Part shown: positions 33,201 through 40,598 of the stretch, one piece after another
Layout: each line of letters starts with the position of its first letter
Numbering within the stretch: the first letter of the stretch is position 1
The notes under the pieces: model-generated
Database searches by the model: none
Seen by the model: the letters and a program-made list of their open reading frames with translations, nothing else
What the model was told of the DNA's origin: nothing
NCBI GenBank assembly: GCA_009779975.1
Contig: WRAY01000019.1
Coordinates: forward strand, 1-44,016
Length of the DNA stretch: 44,016 nt
Direction: 5' to 3'
Source: Bacillota bacterium
GTDB lineage: Bacteria > Bacillota > Clostridia > Christensenellales > Pumilibacteraceae
Position numbers and translations under genes: made by a program

Positions 33201-35337
33201 TATGGTTGCGGGACGAGCGATGACAACTATCGGTGAAGGTGCTTTTCAAAATGCCGGACTAGGTCGTGTCATAATCCGTTTTCAGCCGCATATTGAAGTG
33301 AATGCATTTTGCGGATGGAGCGGGAGAACAATCGAACTGTGGGGATTTAATGACATACCATCGTTATTTCATGAGAATTGGCTTGGAGCAAGCGAGGGAG
33401 TGATTCTTGTTTTTGATTGGTTCACTGCAACAAGTTGCGGAATGTTTTTGAACTTTCACAACACAGGAGAAGTTGAGTATTTTTTGATACCTGATTTTAT
33501 CACCGAGATATACTATGGGGCTTTTGAAAACTCAAAAGTGATAAGTGTCACAATCCCTGCATCAGTTGCTTTTATTGGAAAAAGAGCATTTGCAAACTCT
33601 CATTTAGAAACTGTTGTTCTTCGTCATCGCAATCAAAACTCAATCCAAAAAGAAGCGGACAGTTTTGAAGGAACAAATTTAAAAAGTGTGATGTTTCACA
33701 GTTGGAACAGTTTTTTAAATTTCAGGGAAGCATGGCAGTGGGAGCAGTTTTGGGATATTATGACGCTTGTTCCTCACCTTCGTATGGTGACAGGAGGAGG
33801 CGTTTCACCGCCTGCTGAATGGTATGGAATTGTGACGGATGAAACTATTCGTGTTGCAGTTTCAACGGATGTTTCAAATTTTGATTTTTTTGCAATTGAA
33901 CAAACAAATGATTCAAAGATGATAGCAGCATTGTTGTTTGACAGGCTGGTAGACATTAATCCTGATGTTGACCTTGATGATGCGGACATTTGTCATTTCA
34001 TGGGACATGTTGTTCCTAACTTGGCAGTTGAATGGTGGTTAGAAGAGAGTGACGACGGTGTTGGCTGGATGTTTGAATTGAGGCAAGAAGTGTATTTTCA
34101 TAATTGGAATTATTTCAATGCATGGAGCATATATAATCTAGTTAGATTTGTCCAAGACTATCATCAAAACAGTCCGGCATATGTGGTGTGGCGGCATGTG
34201 AATGAAGTTGTTGTTTTGGATACTTATTTGGTCAAACTATCACTGGAAGAGCATTATTCATATTTTCTGGAACTTTTGGCAACACCGTTTGCAGGTATTG
34301 CTGAAGGACTTTTTGATAATTGCTGCTGTTGCTGGTGTTGTGGTGTTAATACCTTCTCAGGAACCGGTTCGTTTTTTATTGACGATGCAGCAAGCGAAAA
34401 CCATTTAATTTTAACTCGTTTTGATGAACATTTCAGAGGAACCCCTCCAACCAAAAGTTTTCATTTTCTCGCGATACCTGATTATGGACATCGTGCCGCG
34501 CTCTTGGAGATGTGGGAAGTGGACATTGCGCTGGATTTGTTGTCCAATGACATTGAATGGATTATTAATTTGGAACACTTGAACATAATCAATTTTGATG
34601 ACAATGTTTTAAATAATTCCAGCCTGAATGCTTCCAACACAAGTTTTTTGCAGTTCAATATGAATAACCCTGTGACAAACTGTCCTCTTTTTCGCAGTGC
34701 AATAGCACATGCAATAGACAGGGAAGAATTGGCTAGCGTGTTTTACGGAGTGTCATCGGAAGATAACTTGTGGGGGATGCGTCTTTTGAGTTATCAAAAT
34801 ATATCAAGAAGAGAGTTTAATAGAGACATTGCAATGGGGCTTTTGTCTAATGCAGGATATATGGGTGAAACATTAAGCCTTCTAGTGCCTTATGAAAATT
34901 CTTCTTTGGTCACTAAAGCGTGGTTTATTCATCAAATGCTGGCTGATGTCGGGGTGTTAGTTGAACTAAATTTTGTTCATCAGCCACTGATTTATGAATA
35001 CTTGGAGAACGGAGAATTTGACATATTTCTGAACAGTATGCATTCTAATAACCTATTTTTGCTTTATCATGTTTTTGTTGGAGACAGAGCATTAAACCAT
35101 GGAGGATTTCATATTGAGGAGATAAATTATCTGTTTGCAAAAGCATTTTCTGAATTTGACCCTGTGGCTAGGCAAGGATATCTATTTCAAATTCAATATA
35201 TCCTATCACAATATCTGCCAACCCTCAGCCTAATCCACCAATCTCGCTTCACTGCAACTAACAATTCAATACAAGGAATATCAACCTCCGCTTGCGGTTC
35301 AATTCTAAATCTAAGCGGCACAAGGGTGGATTTATAA
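30214..35337 (+). CDS. Giant secreted fusion: subtilase-like domain, BspA leucine-rich repeats, family-5 solute-binding domain
   Basis: The 1707 aa begin with a signal peptide (1-36, likely cut at STRA). Residues 40-115 are shared with the 120-aa neighbour. About 195-500 is an S8 subtilase-like domain: His241 in RHATHVAG, oxyanion Asn328 in AAAGN, Ser465 in GTSMAAPHVSG. The expected DTG Asp position is Glu211 (VGVMEMV). About 545-1160 is ~14 BspA-type LRR_5 units, e.g. VTIPMSVRIIEDGAFENARN. About 1205-1700 resembles SBP_bac_5 peptide/nickel-binding proteins: EVYFHNWNYFNAWS, CPLFRSAIAHAIDREEL, and a typical ending TLSLIHQSRFTATNNSIQGI. An unusual CCCCWCC lies at 1370-1376. It shares a transcript with lipoprotein copy 2. 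It may cleave or bind protein and capture peptides at the surface; this is inferred. The frame is continuous. Confidence 0.88.
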   Translation: MNTTKSKRKITLITFTIFFTIISIIALLVSMNSTRAENLAGEHYDTPLLPFIRTASITEIFKDDRVEIILRHRYSQITEINLNVFNQAVGERFESIMDMRNVAVRSNTALTLRPRRHQLLSLQLKEPCKQNVLDAIVELKQMDKVLLAQTIDLEGIIGFSVSNDTHEQWGLREPILRDVGGQLMLDRTGIGVEGAWNITRGSQDVLVGVMEMVPIDGSHPDLEGRVICAFEPFVDNLDQRHATHVAGIIGAIANNNMGIDGVAQVSLVSLNGRPQYFVQSLALAEDMGIRIINASIGFVVPFRILPPNPLHYAAIADFDGIIVAAAGNYGRNIDADNERGVTRPFPAAFSSPNKSFPYFEPLLNVISIGSLRISTHHEWGHVCYDSNYGEESVQIFAPGRNIISTVPKHRCENAFQVMRDGEVRWSCEWNVAFVDYETQTISEYARTPIGVRHISNGYHEKIGTSMAAPHVSGVAALMLTVNSTLSGEQLREALIATSDNFTVFNQRPGDNDPLYYIGRSLNAYRAVESVNPFVTNIICDGTIEITGLNRQLSGNLVIPDKLFGRYVTNLGDNIFVGQGGLRSVTIPKGMTTIQNHLFSSSNFHSRIPNLERIVVHEGVVQIGNWGFRNKPNLTIHAASQQQTNNWGTFSQWNPDGVPIVFTDTGQALVNGMWFEKYDEGVKLMGGLQSSLQSLPETVSLAFGERRAAYNVVGINSGVFAGTNLTSITMHRNIRFIGENAFQNARNLTSVAFAPDSRLQTIGSGAFEGTNITSIAIPRRVSTIGSNAFPFGMNIVLEEGRESVQRELFQHQNDFVSITIPSSVQSIDNNAFDNMRYLVSIVAAGNERYFSQDGILYRLGTATQFVHIPARISGNIRIPERVHSISENAFAGTDITEVTIPMSVRIIEDGAFENARNLTVVVIMPESELQTIGEKAFFGTSIENIIIPTSILDINRDIGRDAFPWQTTVEWVDNFVFQGNTFVRYLERGETSFVVPSMVAGRAMTTIGEGAFQNAGLGRVIIRFQPHIEVNAFCGWSGRTIELWGFNDIPSLFHENWLGASEGVILVFDWFTATSCGMFLNFHNTGEVEYFLIPDFITEIYYGAFENSKVISVTIPASVAFIGKRAFANSHLETVVLRHRNQNSIQKEADSFEGTNLKSVMFHSWNSFLNFREAWQWEQFWDIMTLVPHLRMVTGGGVSPPAEWYGIVTDETIRVAVSTDVSNFDFFAIEQTNDSKMIAALLFDRLVDINPDVDLDDADICHFMGHVVPNLAVEWWLEESDDGVGWMFELRQEVYFHNWNYFNAWSIYNLVRFVQDYHQNSPAYVVWRHVNEVVVLDTYLVKLSLEEHYSYFLELLATPFAGIAEGLFDNCCCCWCCGVNTFSGTGSFFIDDAASENHLILTRFDEHFRGTPPTKSFHFLAIPDYGHRAALLEMWEVDIALDLLSNDIEWIINLEHLNIINFDDNVLNNSSLNASNTSFLQFNMNNPVTNCPLFRSAIAHAIDREELASVFYGVSSEDNLWGMRLLSYQNISRREFNRDIAMGLLSNAGYMGETLSLLVPYENSSLVTKAWFIHQMLADVGVLVELNFVHQPLIYEYLENGEFDIFLNSMHSNNLFLLYHVFVGDRALNHGGFHIEEINYLFAKAFSEFDPVARQGYLFQIQYILSQYLPTLSLIHQSRFTATNNSIQGISTSACGSILNLSGTRVDL

Positions 35338-35402
35338 TCTTGAAATAAAGAACTGCAACAAATACGAAATAAAATTTTTTTCGCAAATTATTTGCAACAA
35401 AA

Positions 35403-35422
35403 GCGTCGTTGACGCAAAGGAG
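35403..35422 (+). promoter_or_regulatory. Hairpin abutting the pckG Shine-Dalgarno
   Basis: GCGTC-GTT-GACGC (35403-35415) directly followed by AAAGGAG (35416-35422). A further small hairpin GCAAAT-T-ATTTGC lies just upstream (about 35383-35395). Confidence 0.6.
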
Positions 35423-35435
35423 AATTAAAGGAAAA

Positions 35436-37226
35436 ATGATGAACAACTTGCCGCTGACAAAAAATAAAAAGGTGTTAGATTTTGTGCTGTTTGCAAAAAA
35501 TCTTTGCAGTCCGGACAATGTTATCTGGATTGATGGGAGCAAATCTCAACTTGATGAAATTCGGGCAAAAACACTTGAGAGTGGAGAATTGATTGAACTC
35601 AATCAAGAACTTTTGCCAAACTGCTATCTTCATCGAAGCGCAATCAATGATGTTGCCCGAGTTGAAAATCGAACATTTATTTGCTCGGAGAAAAAAGAGG
35701 ACGCAGGTCCAACCAACAATTGGATGGCACCGAATGAGGCAAAGGACAAGTTGTCGGCACTTTTTAAAAATTCAATGAAAGGACGAACTATGTTTGTCAT
35801 ACCTTTTTCAATGGGTGTTGTTGGTTCGAAGTTTTCAAAAGTAGGCATTGAAATAACTGATAGTGCCTATGTCGTTTTGAACATGGCGATAATGACGAGA
35901 GTTGGGAAAGAATGTCTTGATGTTTTGGGGGACAGCACAGATTTTGTCGAAGGACTGCACTGCACTGCAACGCTTACAGAAGAGGAGCGCTACATTTGTC
36001 ATTTTCCGCTCGAAAACGCTATTTGGTCAGTTAATTCAGGCTATGGCGGAAACGCACTGCTTGGCAAAAAATGCTTCGCATTAAGAATTGCATCCACTCA
36101 AGCGAAAAGAGAGGGTTGGCTTGCTGAACATATGTTGATAGTCGGAATTGAGAGGACAGGCAGCGGCGGAAAAAGAGAAACAAAATATATAGCGGCAGCA
36201 TTCCCTTCACAATGCGGAAAAACAAATCTTGCGATGCTAGTTCCGCCAAAAGAGTATTTGGATAAGGGTTATAAGGTCTTTTGTGTCGGGGATGATATTG
36301 CATGGCTAAGAATCGGAAAAGACGGCAGACTTTGGGCAGTCAATCCCGAGAACGGCTTTTTTGGTGTTGCAGTTGGAACGAGTATGAAAACAAACCCCAA
36401 CGCAATGAAGGCAATATCCAGTGACACAATTTTTACTAATGTTGTCCAAGACCTCGACAATAACACAGTGTGGTGGGAAGGGATGGGAACGCCTCCTCCA
36501 ACAAACGGACTAACTTGGAAAGGTGAAAAGTTCGACCCAAATTCTTCTGAAAATGGCGCTCACGCAAATTCAAGATTCACAGTTCCTGCTAAAAATTGTC
36601 ATGTAATCAGCGAAGAATTTGAAAATCCGGAAGGCGTTCCTATTTCGGCAATTGTTTTTGGAGGAAGAAGACAAAAAACTATTCCGTTGGTCTATGAGGC
36701 ATTCGACTGGGAACACGGCGTGTTCATGGGAGCATCAATGGGTTCAACAACGACAGCGGCTCAGCAAGGGGCTCAAGGAGTGACAAGACGAGACCCGATG
36801 GCAATGCTGCCATTTATCGGATATCATGTTGGAGACTATTTGAAACACTGGTTAGAAGTGGGCAAAAAGATAAAAAATCCCCCCAAAATCTTCAATGTCA
36901 ATTGGTTCAGAAAAGACGAAAACGACAAATTCATATGGCCTGGTTTTGGCGAAAATTTAAGAGTTTTGGACTGGATAATCGACAGATGCGAGGACAGCGT
37001 CCAAGCAAACAAAACAAAAATCGGACTCATTCCGTTTGATAAAGACATCAACATAAACGGCATTGACATAACGAGCAGTCAGATAAAAACTCTTCTCGAA
37101 ATTAACGACACTGAATGGAGTGAAGAATTCAAAGGCATAGAAGAATTCTTTGACAAAATAGACGAAGGCAAACTGCCGAAAGAATTAAAAGATAAACTAA
37201 CGAAACTAAAAGGGGATAAAAAATAA
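35436..37226 (+). CDS. pckG: Phosphoenolpyruvate carboxykinase (GTP)
   Basis: It interconverts oxaloacetate + GTP and PEP + CO2 + GDP. The 596 aa match the GTP-dependent family rather than the ~530-aa ATP family. It has the P-loop with catalytic Cys, FPSQCGKTNLAM (usually PSACGKTN); CVGDDIAWLRIGKDG; FGGRRQKTIPLVYEA; and MGSTTTAA with RRDPMAMLPF. The ATG at 35436 follows AAAGGAG; a second ATG at 35439 is possible. The stop shares one base with the start of the aminotransferase (TAATG), implying translational coupling and a joint oxaloacetate/aspartate role. Confidence 0.96.
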   Translation: MMNNLPLTKNKKVLDFVLFAKNLCSPDNVIWIDGSKSQLDEIRAKTLESGELIELNQELLPNCYLHRSAINDVARVENRTFICSEKKEDAGPTNNWMAPNEAKDKLSALFKNSMKGRTMFVIPFSMGVVGSKFSKVGIEITDSAYVVLNMAIMTRVGKECLDVLGDSTDFVEGLHCTATLTEEERYICHFPLENAIWSVNSGYGGNALLGKKCFALRIASTQAKREGWLAEHMLIVGIERTGSGGKRETKYIAAAFPSQCGKTNLAMLVPPKEYLDKGYKVFCVGDDIAWLRIGKDGRLWAVNPENGFFGVAVGTSMKTNPNAMKAISSDTIFTNVVQDLDNNTVWWEGMGTPPPTNGLTWKGEKFDPNSSENGAHANSRFTVPAKNCHVISEEFENPEGVPISAIVFGGRRQKTIPLVYEAFDWEHGVFMGASMGSTTTAAQQGAQGVTRRDPMAMLPFIGYHVGDYLKHWLEVGKKIKNPPKIFNVNWFRKDENDKFIWPGFGENLRVLDWIIDRCEDSVQANKTKIGLIPFDKDININGIDITSSQIKTLLEINDTEWSEEFKGIEEFFDKIDEGKLPKELKDKLTKLKGDKK

Positions 37227-38431
37227 TGAACAATTACCTTTCAAAAAGAGCAAAAAGCCTCTCACCCTCTCTCACTCTTGCAATCGCTGCAAAGGCAAAA
37301 AAATTGGCATCTGAGGGAATAAAAGTCATCAACTTTAGTGTTGGTGAGCCTGATTTTAACACGCCCGATTTTATAGTTGAAGCGGCAAATATTGCTATGA
37401 AAGAGGGCAAAACAAAATATACCGCAGCGTCCGGTATAATCGAGTTGAAAAAAGCGGTCTCTCAAAAACTAAAAGATGACAACAACCTCGATTATGCGCC
37501 AAATCAAATAGTAGTCTCAAACGGAGCAAAACAGAGTTTGCACAACGCTATTCAAGTTCTTATTGACGATGGTGATGAAGTCATAATCCCGGCGCCGTAT
37601 TGGCTGACTTATCCAGAACTTACGACAATCAGCGGGGGAGTTGCGGTGTGTGTTATGGGGAGTAAAGAAAATGACTACAAAATTACTCCCGAGCAACTAA
37701 AAAAAGCAATAACAAAAAAATCAAAAGTCCTCATTCTTAACAGCCCGTCAAATCCGATGGGAACCTTATACACTGAAAATGAGTTGAAAAATATTGCCAA
37801 AGTTGTTGAAAAACATGACTTATTTGTTATATCCGACGAAATCTATGACGAATTGCTTTATGACGGCAACACTCATTATTCAATCGCTCAATATTCTGAT
37901 AAACTAAAAGAAAAAACTGTTTTGGTAAACGGCTTTAGTAAATCCTATGCAATGACAGGCTGGAGAATTGGATACACCGCATCAAACAAAGTAATTGCAG
38001 ATGCAATGGATAGTTTGCAAAGCCACACCACCTCAAATCCAAACACCATCGCTCAATGGGCATCAGTTGAGGCGCTGTCGAACAAAAAAGGAAAAGAGTT
38101 CTTAAAATACATGAAAGAAACTTTTGATGAAAGAAGAAAATTTATGGTCAAATTATTTGAAAAAATGCCGCACATTTCTTTTGTTCCTCCAACAAGTGCT
38201 TTCTATGTAATGGTTGATATCTCCAAACTATTCGGAAAGTCATTTGAAGGAGTTGTGTTAAAATCTGCCCATCAAATCAGCGAAATTTTGCTTGACAACT
38301 GCAAAATTGCAACAGTTCCGGGCGAAGCCTTTGGAGCAAGCAACTTCATCCGTTTCAGTTATTCACTATCATATGAAGACATAAAAATCGGATTAGATTG
38401 TTTTAATGAATTTTTGTTGAAAATAAAGTAA
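37226..38431 (+). CDS. Class I PLP aminotransferase, aspartate-aminotransferase-like
   Basis: The 401 aa belong to the AspB/class I-gamma group. The PLP lysine is in NGFSKSYAMTGWRIGY. NSPSNPMGTLYTENEL and DEIYDELLYDG carry the cofactor Asn, Asp and Tyr residues. The N-terminal INFSVGEPDFNTPDFI is typical of aspartate/prephenate aminotransferases. Substrate preference is inferred, but the one-base overlap with pckG supports aspartate + 2-oxoglutarate to oxaloacetate + glutamate. gdhA, which would recycle glutamate, follows 245 bp later after a set of repeats. Confidence 0.93.
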   Translation: MNNYLSKRAKSLSPSLTLAIAAKAKKLASEGIKVINFSVGEPDFNTPDFIVEAANIAMKEGKTKYTAASGIIELKKAVSQKLKDDNNLDYAPNQIVVSNGAKQSLHNAIQVLIDDGDEVIIPAPYWLTYPELTTISGGVAVCVMGSKENDYKITPEQLKKAITKKSKVLILNSPSNPMGTLYTENELKNIAKVVEKHDLFVISDEIYDELLYDGNTHYSIAQYSDKLKEKTVLVNGFSKSYAMTGWRIGYTASNKVIADAMDSLQSHTTSNPNTIAQWASVEALSNKKGKEFLKYMKETFDERRKFMVKLFEKMPHISFVPPTSAFYVMVDISKLFGKSFEGVVLKSAHQISEILLDNCKIATVPGEAFGASNFIRFSYSLSYEDIKIGLDCFNEFLLKIK

Positions 38432-38467
38432 ATCTGCAAATTGCCCTGATTAAGTATATTTAATACT

Positions 38468-38602
38468 CTTGACGGAAGATTGCTAATATTAGCAAAGCCC
38501 GACAAAACTATTGAAAATAGTTGACAAGTGTCTTCGGCACTCTTGACAGAGAGTGCTGCTGCTAGTAAACCCCCACAAGAGTGTTGAAAACACTTGACAG
38601 TG
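38468..38602 (+). repeat. Two divergent ~74-bp tandem units with conserved hairpins upstream of gdhA
   Basis: Unit A (38468-38530) and unit B (38542-38602) share the order CTTGAC, a TGCT..TAG palindrome, an A/C-rich link, an inverted repeat, then TTGACA. The inverted repeat is AACTATT-GAA-AATAGTT in A and AGTGTT-GAA-AACACT in B, so several bases changed on both arms and pairing is kept. TTGAC recurs at 38469, 38521, 38543 and 38594; the last is the gdhA -35. Confidence 0.65.
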
Positions 38603-38622
38603 CTAGAAAAATATAGTATTAT
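38594..38622 (+). promoter_or_regulatory. Promoter for gdhA
   Basis: TTGACA 38594-38599, 17-bp spacer, TATTAT 38617-38622. The predicted mRNA starts near 38629, a few bases before an AATGCA / TGCATT stem (38634-38639 / 38650-38655). Confidence 0.8.
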
Positions 38623-38676
38623 AACCAATATATAATGCACTTTAAAGAATGCATTTTAAAATAAAGGAGAAAATGA

Positions 38677-39948
38677 ATGAGCAACACCCCCAATAAACCA
38701 CACAACCCCTATGATGACATTGTCAAAACTATTGTGACGGCGGCTGAACGCTTAGGCTACAGTGAGAACGACTACTTGATTTTCACTCACCCAAAACGAG
38801 AATTGAAAGTCAGTTTTCCGGTCAGAATGGACAATGGTGACATCAAAGTTTTTTCTGGCTACAGAGTTCAGCACTCTAACACCTTAGGTCCATACAAAGG
38901 TGGAATAAGGTATCATCCTGAAGTTCGTGACAACGAAGTTAAGTCTCTTGCGGCTTGGATGACATTCAAATGCGCCCTTATCGGCGTGCCGTATGGCGGC
39001 GGAAAAGGCGGAGTCACTGTTGACCCGAAAGAACTTTCTGAGAGTGAACTTGAAAGGCTGACTCGTCGCTTCGTTCGTGCTATTTATCGCTCAATCGGAG
39101 AATATGTCGATATTCCGGCACCGGACATCAACACTTCTGCAAAAATAATGGGTTGGTTTGTTGATGAGTATTCATCACTAAAAGGCTATAATTGTCCGGC
39201 AGTTGTCACCGGAAAACCAATTGCGCTAGGCGGTTCACTTGGAAGAGTTGAAGCAACCGGAAGAGGCTGTGTTATTGCGGCAAGAGAAACCTTGAAAAAA
39301 CTCGAAAAAGAAGTTGAGGGGACAACTGTTGTTGTTCAAGGGTTTGGTAATGTCGGACATATTGCGGCAAAATTACTTTATGAAATGGGTGCGAAAATTC
39401 TTGCGGTCAGCGATTCAAGCGGCGGAGTGCAGTGTGATGCAGGACTAAATATCCCTGAACTTGTTGATTTTGTTCACGGACAAAAAAATCAACTAAAAGA
39501 CTACAAAGCAAAAAATGTGAAACCAATCAAAAACGCAGACCTGTTAACAATGGCTTGTGATGTCCTAATACCGGCAGCACTCGACAATCAAATCAATGCA
39601 CAAAACGCAAACGACATAAAAGCAAAAATCATCATCGAAGGTGCAAACGGACCAACAACTCTGGATGCCGACAAAGTTCTTCATCAAAAAGGCATCATAG
39701 TTGTTCCTGACATTTTGGCAAACGCAGGCGGAGTGACAGTGTCCTATTTTGAGTGGGTGCAAAATCTGCAAAACTTCTATTGGACTGAAGAAGAAGTCAA
39801 TGAAAAACTTGACAGAATGATGTGTAAAGCGTTCTCAGAAGTCTGGAAACTCTCAACACACGAAAAAATCAACCTAAGAAGTGCAGCCTATATGCGCGCT
39901 CTGGAAGTCTTGGTCAACACAAAAAGATGGAAAGGTGTCTATTATTAA
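38677..39948 (+). CDS. gdhA: Glutamate dehydrogenase (Glu/Leu/Phe/Val family)
   Basis: It interconverts glutamate and 2-oxoglutarate + NH4+. The 423 aa match hexameric bacterial GDH. Substrate-site motifs are YKGGIRYHPEV and PYGGGKGGVTVDP with its lysines, and DIPAPDINTSAKIMGW follows. The Rossmann motif is VVVQGFGNVGHIAAKLLYEMG, followed by AVSDSSGGVQ. LIPAALDNQINAQNA is the conserved late segment. Specificity for NAD or NADP is not certain; the catabolic context (aminotransferase, PEPCK) suggests ammonia release from amino acids. The start follows AAAGGAG. A strong terminator follows the stop. Confidence 0.96.
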   Translation: MSNTPNKPHNPYDDIVKTIVTAAERLGYSENDYLIFTHPKRELKVSFPVRMDNGDIKVFSGYRVQHSNTLGPYKGGIRYHPEVRDNEVKSLAAWMTFKCALIGVPYGGGKGGVTVDPKELSESELERLTRRFVRAIYRSIGEYVDIPAPDINTSAKIMGWFVDEYSSLKGYNCPAVVTGKPIALGGSLGRVEATGRGCVIAARETLKKLEKEVEGTTVVVQGFGNVGHIAAKLLYEMGAKILAVSDSSGGVQCDAGLNIPELVDFVHGQKNQLKDYKAKNVKPIKNADLLTMACDVLIPAALDNQINAQNANDIKAKIIIEGANGPTTLDADKVLHQKGIIVVPDILANAGGVTVSYFEWVQNLQNFYWTEEEVNEKLDRMMCKAFSEVWKLSTHEKINLRSAAYMRALEVLVNTKRWKGVYY

Positions 39949-39980
39949 ACAAGTAGTGCATAACGAAGGATAATTAGTTT

Positions 39981-40013
39981 AAAAAAAGTGACATCGATTG
40001 ATGTCACTTTTTT
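39981..40013 (+). terminator. Intrinsic terminator after gdhA
   Basis: AAAAAAGTGACATC (39982-39995), loop GATT, GATGTCACTTTTTT (40000-40013). The A and T tracts make it usable in both directions. Confidence 0.93.
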
Positions 40014-40088
40014 AAATTATATGGGTATCTAAATTACAGGATCAAAACAATTTATGGTAAAAAATTATATTATAATGGGTTTACTTTA

Positions 40089-40165
40089 GTAGGGGCGGGC
40101 GTCCCCCACCGCCCGAACGACTGTTTTATATCAATGAACGGGCGGTCGGGGACGCCCGCCCATAC
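40089..40165. repeat. Full-length GTAGGGGCGGG palindromic repeat
   Basis: The left arm 40093-40115 (GGGCGGGCGTCCCC...) and right arm 40139-40161 (...GGGGACGCCCGCCC) are 23-bp reverse complements with one mismatch, around ACGACTGTTTTATATCAATG-type AT-rich sequence. It is the most complete member of the GC-rich family. Confidence 0.85.
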
Positions 40166-40234
40166 ATTTGGTCTCTTAAATAGGATACCCATATTAAATT
40201 ACAAATTAAAGAGATATAAGGTAATCTTAATTGA

Positions 40235-40549
40235 TTACTCCTTATATTCTTTTGGTGTTTCTAACCAAATAACTTCTTTACCCAATTGTTTAGCATATTC
40301 TATTTCATTTTTCGTTGCATTGCCAACATAACCATCAACATTCACTACGAATATTGCATCGCATAAATCTATTTTTTTCTTATGCATCTTCTCTAACATC
40401 GCAATATCATTTTCTGATAGTTCTTTTTTTATTCCGTATACACAACTAATTACGGCATTTCCTTCAAGTTCCAAACGCATGGCTTCTCGCATTTGCTCAT
40501 CTTGAAACCGCATGCTTCCACAAATAGTTATGACTTTTATTTTTTCCAT
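40235..40549 (-). CDS. Small nucleoside 2-deoxyribosyltransferase-like / DUF4406-type protein
   Basis: The 104-aa cytoplasmic protein has a Rossmann-like alpha/beta pattern. VITICGSMRFQDEQMREA is the N-terminal GSMR motif, DAIFVVNVDGYVGNATKNEIE carries the conserved D-G-x-G-x-x-T-x-x-E segment, and GKEVIWLETPKE is the last strand. These are features of nucleoside 2-deoxyribosyltransferase relatives, found both in chromosomes and in phages. A true transferase is not proven, because the family includes proteins of unknown role. It has a good AGAGGAG site. Its gap from gdhA (39949-40234) holds the terminator and the GC-rich palindrome. Confidence 0.7.
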   Translation of the reverse strand: MEKIKVITICGSMRFQDEQMREAMRLELEGNAVISCVYGIKKELSENDIAMLEKMHKKKIDLCDAIFVVNVDGYVGNATKNEIEYAKQLGKEVIWLETPKEYKE

Positions 40550-40598
40550 TTTGCTCCTCTTGTGGCACTCTGTCCGTATAGAGATTATGCGTTGGTTA

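Noticed and set aside
34318-34350. Frameshift or sequencing error producing the Cys cluster
   Set aside because: The frame continues with clear solute-binding-domain wording on both sides, so no shift is needed; slippage in copy number remains possible and is noted in the finding.
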